NCBI GenBank assembly: GCA_019752375.1
Contig: JAIEMG010000040.1
Coordinates: 23,215 to 87,214, forward strand
DNA from: Gemmataceae bacterium
Lineage (GTDB): Bacteria; Planctomycetota; Planctomycetia; Gemmatales; Gemmataceae
Direction: 5' to 3'
Length of the DNA: 64,000 nt
Below are positions 1 to 14,005 of this stretch, in pieces; position 1 is the stretch's first letter; each line of letters opens with the position of its first letter. The position numbers were made by a program, and so were the translations under genes. The notes beneath the pieces are model-generated. The model saw only the letters and a program-made list of their open reading frames with translations. It ran no database searches and was not told where the DNA came from.

Positions 1-520
1 GCCAGAGGATGAGTGGCACCCGGGCATTGGCCTGCTGGAACTGCGGCACCTTCAGGTTCGGGAAGGCGAAGATCGCGTTCGGATTGGAGCCGCCATCCGG
101 CTTCTCCGCGATGACTTTTGGCTGCTGCGGTCCATCCGTGTTTTCGACGAAGGGCTGTCCGCCGTTGTCTGCGGCGAAGTAGAGGTAGGAGACACCGCCG
201 ATGGCGCACAGCAGCACTGCGGCGGCAACGCCGGTCCACCACGATTTCCAGCCGCCGAGACGCGGCGCGGGACGACCTGCCTGCACTCCGACGCGGATGT
301 CGAGCTTGGTAATCCGGTCCATGATGGTGTCGGACAGGTCCAGCTGGAGCGTGTGCTTCGGCAGGCGGCGCAGGATGAGCGAGTCTTTCTTGATGCGGCG
401 ATAGAGTTTACGCGCATCCGACGATCTGCGCAGCAGTCGCGAGACGGCTTTGCGTTTGCGCATGCCGAGCTCGCCGTCCACGTAAGCCGTCAGAAGTCGG
501 GAAAGTCGTTCGGAAATCAT
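1..520 (-). CDS. Membrane anti-sigma factor (3' end outside window)
   Basis: The reading frame starts at the ATG at 518-520 and runs off the left edge, so only the first 173 residues are seen. The N-terminus reads MISERLSRLLTAYVDGELG, the DGEL-type start of many planctomycete anti-sigma factors, but I see no zinc-binding Cys/His cluster. A basic linker is followed by one membrane segment at about residues 101-121 (WWTGVAAAVLLCAIGGVSYL) and then a Gln/Pro/Asn-rich outer part. It lies 118 bp downstream of an ECF sigma factor on the same strand, which fits a membrane protein that holds that sigma factor inactive. The role is inferred from position and architecture. Confidence 0.65.
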   Translation of the reverse strand, partial: MISERLSRLLTAYVDGELGMRKRKAVSRLLRRSSDARKLYRRIKKDSLILRRLPKHTLQLDLSDTIMDRITKLDIRVGVQAGRPAPRLGGWKSWWTGVAAAVLLCAIGGVSYLYFAADNGGQPFVENTDGPQQPKVIAEKPDGGSNPNAIFAFPNLKVPQFQQANARVPLILW

Positions 521-638
521 GACTGATCGTCGGGGTCTGCGTCGTCCGTGGACTAAGGGTCATGGATGCAAAGGGGATGCCAGGATTACTTTCCTCGGGT
601 TCCCAGTCTTCTTCCTTACCTTATCCTGCTTGGGCGTT

Positions 639-1292
639 CTAGCCGTCTTTCTTGTTCAGCACGTCCCGCAGCTCCATTCGGGCTCGGTGGAGCCGGCTGC
701 GAATGGTGCCGATCGGAACCTGCAAAATATCCGCGATCGCTTCGTACTTCTGGCCTTCCATGTCCTTGAGGATCAGGACGGCCCGGTGCTCCGGCGAGAG
801 TCGGTTCAGGGCATCTTGAATGCGCTTCTCTTGCTCGGCCTTCTCGAGCGCGTGCCCCGGCTGGTTGCCGACGGACCCATCCAGCGGTTCGACGCCCCCC
901 TCGCCGTTGCGGCCCGCGTCGATGCTGAGCGCCACCTTTTGCTTCCGTCGCAGGCTGACCGCCGTGTTGTAGGCGATGCGGTACAGCCAGGTGAAGAACT
1001 CGGCGTCGCCCTTGAAGTTGTCCAGCGACTTATAGGCGTTGAGGAAGGTCTCCTGCACCACATCCTGAGCGTCTTCCGCGTTGTCCACCAGCCGATAAAC
1101 GGAGTTGAACAACCGGTCCTGATATCGGCGAATCAGTTCGCCGAAGGCAGCACTACGGCCGCGAAGGCACTCATTGATGAGCCGGTGGTCGTCTGCGCTC
1201 ACGGTACTCTGTCTCTGAGACGCGGGAGGGGAGCGTTCCGTTCCCGAAACCCGCGGCGTCGGCAGCCCACCGATGAACTTCAGCAGGGTCAT
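639..1292 (-). CDS. ECF RNA polymerase sigma factor (RpoE-like)
   Basis: 217 residues from the ATG at 1290-1292; an earlier in-frame ATG at 1328 would add 12 residues and is less likely. Region 2 is clear (FGELIRRYQDRLFNSVYRL, then AEDAQDVVQETFLNAYKSL and FFTWLYRIAYNTA), and region 4 ends with the helix-turn-helix YEAIADILQVPIGTIRSRLHRAR. There is no sigma region 3, as usual for the ECF group. It would direct RNA polymerase to a small regulon and be controlled by the anti-sigma protein encoded just downstream. Confidence 0.93.
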   Translation of the reverse strand: MTLLKFIGGLPTPRVSGTERSPPASQRQSTVSADDHRLINECLRGRSAAFGELIRRYQDRLFNSVYRLVDNAEDAQDVVQETFLNAYKSLDNFKGDAEFFTWLYRIAYNTAVSLRRKQKVALSIDAGRNGEGGVEPLDGSVGNQPGHALEKAEQEKRIQDALNRLSPEHRAVLILKDMEGQKYEAIADILQVPIGTIRSRLHRARMELRDVLNKKDG

Positions 1293-1328
1293 GGCGCCTA
1301 TAATGCCACAGCCGCAAGGGGTTGTCAA

Positions 1329-1644
1329 AAAGCAAATGAGGGCGGCCGGCTGGTCGGAAGAAACTTAGAACCAGGGGAAGAAATGAACCACGGATTACAC
1401 GGATAACACGGATAAGTCAAAAGAGTAGGCAGTGTGTCTAGTTCACTCTGAACACCGTTGCGTTGTTGTTAAGCACCTCATTCTTCATCCGTGTTATCTG
1501 TGTAATCCGTGGTTCATTTCTTCCCTGCCTTTATTCACACTGGCCGAGCGAAGCCGCGTGGCCAGGGCGCCTTCCACGACCTAGCACACATCCGTATACT
1601 AATCGTTTATTCTTCGCCATGGAACCGAGAGCAGGCGGTCGGTG
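1329..1644. repeat. Intergenic region with long inverted repeat
   Basis: No gene seen. Arms at 1377-1413 and 1487-1523 are near-perfect inverted copies (unit core ACCACGGATTACACGGATAA) around a 73-bp loop. The same family recurs at 33674-33757 with ATTGCACGG in place of ATTACACGG. It lies upstream of uvrA. Confidence 0.85.
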
Positions 1645-9027
<7,383 letters not shown>

Positions 9028-9038
9028 AGGGGGGCGAG

Positions 9039-9689
9039 CTACTTATCTTGCTGTTCCCGGGCCCGCTCGACCAGTTCGTCGAACTTCATTACATAGTCCG
9101 CGTGGACGGAGGTCAGGTGTTGCCGGATGGCATCCGCCTGCTCGGGAACCGCACGCATCAGTTCAATCACGTCACCGTCGTCGCGGCCTCGACCTGCAGC
9201 GATCTTTAGCTCAATGAGCCGGGGCAGCGCAATATAACGCAAGGTTCCGCTTTGCGCTCCCATGAGTGCCGGATGAGGAATCGTCGTCGGTGCAGGCTTG
9301 GACGTCGTGCCAGGACGCGCTCCTTCGGGCAGAATGTCTACCTTTACGTCAGTTTCCTTGTGGATCATCTTGGGCCAGCGCCCTTCCTGGAGCGGCAAAA
9401 CTTCAAACCCAGCCACGGAGGCGACACGCAAGAACTCTTCGATTCGGTCCATTGGCAACGCGATGTCGACATCGACCGTTAAGCGCGCGACGTAGCCGTG
9501 ATGCCAGACCGCCCAACCGCCGCCGAGCACTGCTTCGATACCCGTCACTTGCAGCAAGCGGTCGACCGCACGCACGACTCGGCCATAACGGCCTGGTAAG
9601 TCTTGAGGCTCAAACATCGTTCCCCTTCCGGCCAGGAGCTGGTCCGCTAGTTCCAGCTGTTGGGTCAGGAATTCCAGAGTAACTACCAT
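9039..9689 (-). CDS. Nucleotidyltransferase-fold protein (AbiEii/MNT-like)
   Basis: 216 residues. The ATG at 9687-9689 is chosen because GAGGGG lies 8 bp upstream; a start at 9722 would add 11 residues. The signature is GGGWAVWHHG (residues 56-65) followed by TVDVDIAL (71-78). This is the GG-x-A and D-x-D pattern of the polymerase-beta-like nucleotidyltransferase fold found in AbiEii-type toxins and minimal nucleotidyltransferases. No AbiEi-like or HEPN partner is adjacent, so it may be a solitary enzyme. It is divergent from the nickel transporter operon. Substrate unknown. Confidence 0.6.
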   Translation of the reverse strand: MVVTLEFLTQQLELADQLLAGRGTMFEPQDLPGRYGRVVRAVDRLLQVTGIEAVLGGGWAVWHHGYVARLTVDVDIALPMDRIEEFLRVASVAGFEVLPLQEGRWPKMIHKETDVKVDILPEGARPGTTSKPAPTTIPHPALMGAQSGTLRYIALPRLIELKIAAGRGRDDGDVIELMRAVPEQADAIRQHLTSVHADYVMKFDELVERAREQQDK

Positions 9690-9760
9690 CCGATTACCCC
9701 TCGTTGGCTGGGCTGATTCCATTTTACACGCCGCCTTGCCGCGGAGTCACGAGACGCCTG

Positions 9761-9790
9761 GTATTATGATTTCCGCAATCGTATTATAGT
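9761..9790. promoter_or_regulatory. Paired GTATTAT boxes upstream of the nickel operon
   Basis: GTATTAT occurs at 9761 and again at 9781, exactly 20 bp (two helical turns) apart, upstream of the DUF4198 gene. Each contains a -10-like TATTAT. They may be an operator pair or two -10 elements; no clear -35 was found. A palindrome GTCCGCGCGGAC follows near 9802-9813. Confidence 0.3.
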
Positions 9791-9846
9791 CTCCAGTGGT
9801 CCGTCCGCGCGGACGGCCCGCTTGCTTGACTCCGCGAGGGACTCCC

Positions 9847-10710
9847 ATGTCCGCAATTCGTTCCGTCCTGGCATTGACCGTCGTGAGTCTCTTCGCCGCC
9901 TCCGCATCGGCCCATTACAACATGCTGCTGCCCGACAAGCACTCGGTTGCCAAGGGCGATTCGGTCACGTTCACCTATCAATGGGGCCATCCGTACGAGC
10001 ATCAACTCTTCGACGCACCCGCTCCGGACAGCATCATCGTCGTCGCGCCGGACGGCAAGGCGACCACGTATCCGGGCAAGTTCGCGCAGCCGGTCAAGCT
10101 GCCGTCGGGCGACAAGAAGGTGACGGCCTATCGCTTCAGCTTCAAGCCGGACCAGCGCGGCGATTACCTCGTCGTGCTCAAGACGCCGCCGATCTGGATG
10201 GAAGAGGAGAAGGAGTTCTACCAGGACGTGGTCAAGACCATCGTCCACGTGCAGGCCCAGAAGAACTGGGACGCCCTGGCGCTGGGTGGCAAGGAGTTCG
10301 AGTTCCTGCCGTTGACCCGGCCTTATGGACTGCTGCCGGGCATGGTGTTCCAGGCCCAGGTGCGCGAACCGGAAGCTGAAGAAGGCCGTATCAAGGATTT
10401 GCCCGGGCCGAACGTGCGCGACATGGTTGCGGAGATGCAACGACAGCGGCCTCCCGGTGCACTTGTCGAGATCGAGCGGTACAATCCCGCGGCGCCGAAG
10501 GAACTGCCGCTGGACGAGTTCATCACCCGCACCGTTCGTGCCGACCCGAACGGCGTGGCGACGACCACGCTCACGGAAGCCGGCTGGTGGTGCCTGACGG
10601 CCGCCCGCGACGGCGGCCAGGTCCAGCGCGACGGCAAGATGGTTCCGTTGAAGAAGCGGACGACCCTGTGGGTCTACGTGGACGAGAAAGCCGGCAGCAG
10701 CAAGAAGTGA
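9847..10710 (+). CDS. Secreted DUF4198 protein, NikK-like
   Basis: 287 residues from the ATG at 9847; the frame is open further upstream, but this start gives a clean signal peptide (MSAIRSVLALTVVSLFAASA, then SAHYN). The mature protein begins with His and contains the DUF4198 pattern: beta-rich, with VTFTYQWGHPYEHQLFD and a C-terminal EAGWWCLT segment. DUF4198 proteins accompany nickel or cobalt uptake systems as periplasmic metal-binding partners (NikK). The next two genes encode a NikM-type permease and a NikL-like protein, which supports that role. Ligand binding by the exposed histidines is inference. Confidence 0.75.
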   Translation: MSAIRSVLALTVVSLFAASASAHYNMLLPDKHSVAKGDSVTFTYQWGHPYEHQLFDAPAPDSIIVVAPDGKATTYPGKFAQPVKLPSGDKKVTAYRFSFKPDQRGDYLVVLKTPPIWMEEEKEFYQDVVKTIVHVQAQKNWDALALGGKEFEFLPLTRPYGLLPGMVFQAQVREPEAEEGRIKDLPGPNVRDMVAEMQRQRPPGALVEIERYNPAAPKELPLDEFITRTVRADPNGVATTTLTEAGWWCLTAARDGGQVQRDGKMVPLKKRTTLWVYVDEKAGSSKK

Positions 10711-10732
10711 TGAGCGGCATCGAGAGTTGAGA

Positions 10733-11575
10733 ATGCTGTTCGCCGTCCATATCTCGGATGGTCTGCTGACCCTGCCCTGGCTGCTGGGCGGCTTCGCGTT
10801 CGCCGCGCTTCTGGCTTTGCTTGGCGCCTGGCGGGTCACGGAAGAAGAGATCCCTCGGGTAGCGCTGATGACTGCGGCGTTCTTCGTCGCCTCGTCGCTG
10901 CGGTTGCCGCTCGGTGTCAGCACGGCGCATCTGCTGCTCAACGGGCTGCTGGGTGTCGTTCTCGGACGCCGCGCCGCACTGGCGATTCCCGTCGGACTGT
11001 TCATGCAAGCGGCACTGCTCAATCACGGTGGGTTGGCGACGCTTGGCGTCAACAGTTGCATCCAGGTCCTCCCTACCCTGCTGGCCTGGCAAGCGTTTGC
11101 CCTGCTGAGAAGAGTGCCGTGGGTATGCCTGCCGTGGTTCCGCACCGGGCTGGTTGCCGTCAGCGTGATGGTCTGGGGGCTCAGCTTTGTCTTCTGCGCT
11201 GTGCTGCTATGGGAAAAGGTCGGCGACCGTTCGGCTGACCTGAACACGGCAGTGGCGGGCCAGATCGCGTTTGGTCCCGTCAGCCTGGCAAGCGTCATCG
11301 CCCTCTCCCTCATCGTTGCCTGGTTGGAGCGACGCCTGGAGACGGCCCCGGAGTTTCCGCTGGGACTGCTGATTGGCGAACTGTCCGTGCTGCTGACGGT
11401 GCTGCTGCAGTGCATCGTCCTGATTGCGGGCGGCGACCAGGATTGGCGCGTGTGGGCCCTGGTCGATTTCATGGCCCATTTGCCGATCGCGGTCGTGGAA
11501 GGCGTTGTACTTGGCTTCACGGTCGGTTTCCTGGTGCGTGTGAAGCCGGAAATGCTGGCGTGGAAGGCGATATGA
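10733..11575 (+). CDS. NikM/CbiM-type substrate-binding membrane subunit of an ECF metal transporter
   Basis: 280 residues, strongly hydrophobic, with about seven membrane segments. The N-terminus MLFAVHISDGLL carries the H-I-x-[DE]-G motif of the CbiM/NikM family, and conserved-looking STAHLLLNGLLGVVLGRRA and QAALLNHGGLATLGVN follow. In characterised members the free N-terminal Met-His pair binds the metal; here MLFAV precedes the His, with Val where Met is expected, so either the metal site differs or the protein is trimmed. It ends in an ATGA overlap with the NikL-like gene. No ATPase (NikO) or NikQ gene follows in this window. Confidence 0.85.
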   Translation: MLFAVHISDGLLTLPWLLGGFAFAALLALLGAWRVTEEEIPRVALMTAAFFVASSLRLPLGVSTAHLLLNGLLGVVLGRRAALAIPVGLFMQAALLNHGGLATLGVNSCIQVLPTLLAWQAFALLRRVPWVCLPWFRTGLVAVSVMVWGLSFVFCAVLLWEKVGDRSADLNTAVAGQIAFGPVSLASVIALSLIVAWLERRLETAPEFPLGLLIGELSVLLTVLLQCIVLIAGGDQDWRVWALVDFMAHLPIAVVEGVVLGFTVGFLVRVKPEMLAWKAI

Positions 11576-12210
11576 ACCAATACCAAGGAAAAAGGAAAAA
11601 GGAAAAAGGAAAAAGGAACGCGGCGGTCGCGCGTGCGTTTCTCATCTTCTTTGTCTGTCCTTTTTCCTTTTTCCTTTTTCCTTTTTCCTTTGCACACGCG
11701 CACCGGCTGGAAGCGCAGGCGTTCGTGCGGCCGTTTGGCTTCGTTCAGATCGAAAGCTGGTACGAGACAGGTGATTCGCCCAAGGATGCGAAGGTCGAAG
11801 TCTTTGATGCAAGCGGGAAGCTCCTGGCCACCGGCAAGATCGACGACAAGGGGCTCTTTATCTTCTCCGCCGCGGACGCGACGCCCTTGCGCATCGTCGT
11901 CAACGCCGGCGCGGGCCATCGTGCCGTGGTGAACGTCGAGATAGACAAGTTGAAGCAAGGCGCCGAGCAGACGCGAGCCATCTGCACCTGGATCGCCTGC
12001 GCCACGCCGCAACCGTCGCCGTATCTGAACGCGGCCCTGCTCGTGGAAGTCCAAAGCGTTCCCTCTGCCCCGCCGTCCGAGCCGCGCGAAACGGGACCGC
12101 AGGTGCCGAAGTTGGCACTGGGCATCGGCATCCTGGCAACGATCGCGGCCGTGGTGACCGTCTTGCGCCGAGTGCGCCGACAGCCATCCACGGCCGTGAA
12201 TCAACGATGA
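11572..12210 (+). CDS. NikL-like membrane protein whose signal peptide is made from a repeat
   Basis: 212 residues, overlapping nikM by 4 bp (ATGA). The N-terminus is unusual: lysine-rich NQYQGKRKKEKGKRN, then the hydrophobic stretch FLIFFVCPFSFFLFPFSFAHA (broken here only by reading) at residues 23-43. Both come from an inverted array of GGAAAAA heptamers. The mature part (RLEAQAFVRPFGFVQIESWY on) looks like a beta-sandwich of the carboxypeptidase-regulatory type (KVEVFDASGKLLATGKIDDK). A C-terminal membrane helix at about 182-199 (LALGIGILATIAAVVTVL) is followed by a basic tail. This layout and the position after NikK-like and NikM genes match NikL of nickel ECF systems. Confidence 0.7.
   Translation: MNQYQGKRKKEKGKRNAAVARAFLIFFVCPFSFFLFPFSFAHAHRLEAQAFVRPFGFVQIESWYETGDSPKDAKVEVFDASGKLLATGKIDDKGLFIFSAADATPLRIVVNAGAGHRAVVNVEIDKLKQGAEQTRAICTWIACATPQPSPYLNAALLVEVQSVPSAPPSEPRETGPQVPKLALGIGILATIAAVVTVLRRVRRQPSTAVNQR
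11584..11691. repeat. GGAAAAA heptamer inverted array inside the NikL-like gene
   Basis: Four to five tandem copies of GGAAAAA (11584-11616), a 41-bp spacer, then the inverted TTTTTCC copies (11658-11691). It lies wholly inside the coding region and encodes the basic and hydrophobic parts of the signal peptide. Confidence 0.9.
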
Positions 12211-12217
12211 TGGTCGC

Positions 12218-12634
12218 TTACTTCAGGTCCTGCTCACCCTTCACCTGCGCCACGTGCTTCTGCAAGATGGCGAGGTTTTTCTTGTTCGCCTTGAAGGCGA
12301 AGTCGAACAGGTCGCCGACGAATGGGACGAGTCCGCCCACCACGTCGATGACGTAGTTGCCGACCATCACGGCCCGCTTGTGCTTCGGCACGCCCAGCCG
12401 CGTCGCTTCCTGGAGCATCAGCAAGCCAAACCCGGCCGTGATGACATCGCCCACGACGGGAATGAGCCCGATGATGCCGTCGAGCCCAAAGCGGATCGAG
12501 GTACCCGGTATGCAGATGGCCTCATCGAGCAGATGCGTCCAGCGCACCAGGTGCTGGTTGATCTCGAGCTTGAGTTCCGCTTCCTCGAGTCCGAGGACAC
12601 GGTGTGCCCGTTCGACATATGTCTGCGATGGCAT
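12218..12634 (-). CDS. DUF4112 membrane protein
   Basis: 138 residues from the ATG at 12632-12634, which has a strong GGGAGGGGAGG upstream; the open frame extends further but without such a site. The core matches DUF4112: LLDEAICIPGTSIRFGLDGI, then GLIPVVGDVITAGFGLLML, then a second glycine/valine-rich membrane segment (VIDVVGGLVPFVGDLFDFAF) and the family's FKANKKNLAILQKH tail. Two or three membrane segments. The function of the family is not known. It is convergent with the NikL-like gene, 7 bp from its stop. Confidence 0.8.
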   Translation of the reverse strand: MPSQTYVERAHRVLGLEEAELKLEINQHLVRWTHLLDEAICIPGTSIRFGLDGIIGLIPVVGDVITAGFGLLMLQEATRLGVPKHKRAVMVGNYVIDVVGGLVPFVGDLFDFAFKANKKNLAILQKHVAQVKGEQDLK

Positions 12635-12867
12635 GGTAAAGCCTCCCCTCCCAGGCGAAGCAAAGCCGCCATGGATTGTTCCAATCCCGAGTCCCGGGCA
12701 TTCCCGAGACAGAGGATTAGAGACGCCAACGGCTGCATTGGATTCCGATTCGATGCACAATGGATGAAGGCAAACCGCGTACCAATCCGCCATGGCTGTG
12801 ATGGAGGCGGCAGTGGGTTCGCGGTATAACGGGAGAAAGCAGCACACGTCCGCGCGAGGGTGACGTC

Positions 12868-13338
12868 ATGCCCAGTCCGCTTCCGGGAATGGACCCGTAC
12901 ATCGAAGGCTCTGGCCTGTGGCCGGACTTCCATGAAAGCTTCATCATCTACTGGCGGGACGCGATCAGCGATCTGCTGCCCGATCATTACGAGATTCGCA
13001 TCGACGAACGTATGCGCCTTGTCGCAGTGTCGCCGGAAGAGGCCCAGCGCATTTATCCGGATCTCGGTCACATCGACCGAAGGCCCCATCTTTTCCCGGC
13101 GAGTCGGTGTGGCGGAGCGGAGCAGGTTAAACAGATTGGCTTGCCCCCCTCCGGTCAATATGACCGCAGAGGGTTGCCGGAATTACGATGTGCGCATGGG
13201 GCAGACCGACGCTCGCCGGGGGAACATGGAATCGTCGATCGGTTCTCGGACCTTCGCGGGATACGGCCGGAGTGTTTGTTGGGTCTAGCCCGCCGGGAGT
13301 TAGGGAGTTGCTTGACGCTACAACCAGCGGTTTTGTAA
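12868..13338 (+). pseudogene. Truncated DUF4058 gene
   Basis: The first 74 or so residues (MPSPLPGMDPYIEGSGLWPD, then FHESFIIYWRDAISDLLPDHYE) match the start of the complete DUF4058 gene at 28471-29295 (MPSPFPGMDPFLEHPIHFPD). After about position 13090 the similarity stops and the frame runs through unrelated sequence to a chance stop at 13338. The family is normally about 270 residues, so roughly 200 are missing. The break is the likely left edge of an accessory segment. Confidence 0.7.
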
Positions 13339-13341
13339 GAT
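13312..13341 (+). promoter_or_regulatory. Sigma-70-type promoter
   Basis: TTGACG at 13312-13317 and TAAGAT at 13336-13341, 18 bp apart, 41 bp before the GTG start of the ADP-ribosyltransferase-like gene. This is the best match to the housekeeping consensus noticed in the window and would drive the two-gene module. Confidence 0.6.
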
Positions 13342-13382
13342 GATAGGGAAGAGTACGCGCTCACTCAGCTAAGGATCGCCAA

Positions 13383-14005
13383 GTGTGCGAGTCGCTCGAA
13401 GGCCATACCTGGTTGTATCGGGGAGTACCGGAGGAATCGACCGAGGTGGCCGATGTGAGTTTCAATGGTGAGATTTACCCGCGTAGGCCGGGCTGTGTCG
13501 GTAAGGATGCGCGACGTAATCATTCGGGTGCAGCTGCTAATTCTACAGGATGAGCTTGAGTAGCAGATGCCCTGTTTTTCAGGGTCTTCTCAAAGCTCGT
13601 GTCAGTTTCGTGCTGCAATCGCTGCCCAAATTTGGGCATTAATGGTCGATTTTCCGGTCTCCGAATGGCCGAAAACCTTGTTTTTCCCGTGTAGGATTGC
13701 TGTTTCCCTTGTAGAAAACGCAGTTGCACCCTAATCATTCCATGTATGAAATGACCGATTCGGGCTACACAAGCTGGTCGAAAGATAGGGATACGGCGAT
13801 TGAGCTTGGTCAATACGCGAGCCGAAATGCCCGGACGAGCAGAGGACATAGACTGAGTGGGAGGGTGGTAGTTTTTAAGGTTCGTATCAGCACGATCGAA
13901 GAGGAACGTATCTTCGAGGGTGAAGCGGCTGAGGATGAATATCTGATCGAAGGCACCGTGGAAAACGTCGAGTTTTCTGAGGATGCTGATGATGAGTATG
14001 ACTGA
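13383..14005 (+). pseudogene. ADP-ribosyltransferase-like gene interrupted by a MITE
   Basis: Removing the 206-bp insert at 13526-13731 and one 9-bp duplication restores one frame of 135 residues: first part 13383-13516, second part 13732-14005. As it stands, translation from the GTG at 13383 ends at a TGA in the insert (13551). The rebuilt protein has Arg in TWLYRG (R13), Y-T-S-W-S (58-61) and E-D-E-Y-L-I-E-G (E112, E114). This is the spacing and order of the R-S-E class of mono-ADP-ribosyltransferases (Arg, S-T-S-like, E-x-E). The fold call is inference from motifs in a short protein. The stop overlaps the start of the ImmA/IrrE gene, so both were one operon. The second part could still be made alone from ATG 13742. 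Confidence 0.6.
13526..13731. mobile_element. 206-bp MITE with 22-bp inverted ends and 9-bp target duplication
   Basis: The ends are inverted repeats: 13526-13547 reads GGGTGCAGCTGC then TAATTCTACA, and the reverse complement of 13710-13731 reads GGGTGCAACTGC then GTTTTCTACA (18 of 22 identical). The insert is flanked by direct copies of TAATCATTC at 13517-13525 and 13732-13740. No transposase gene is inside. Precise excision restores the interrupted reading frame. Confidence 0.85.

Noticed and set aside
13086..13382. Search for an att site or tRNA at the edge of the accessory segment
   Set aside because: No tRNA, no integrase gene and no direct repeat pairing with the right edge could be found by eye.
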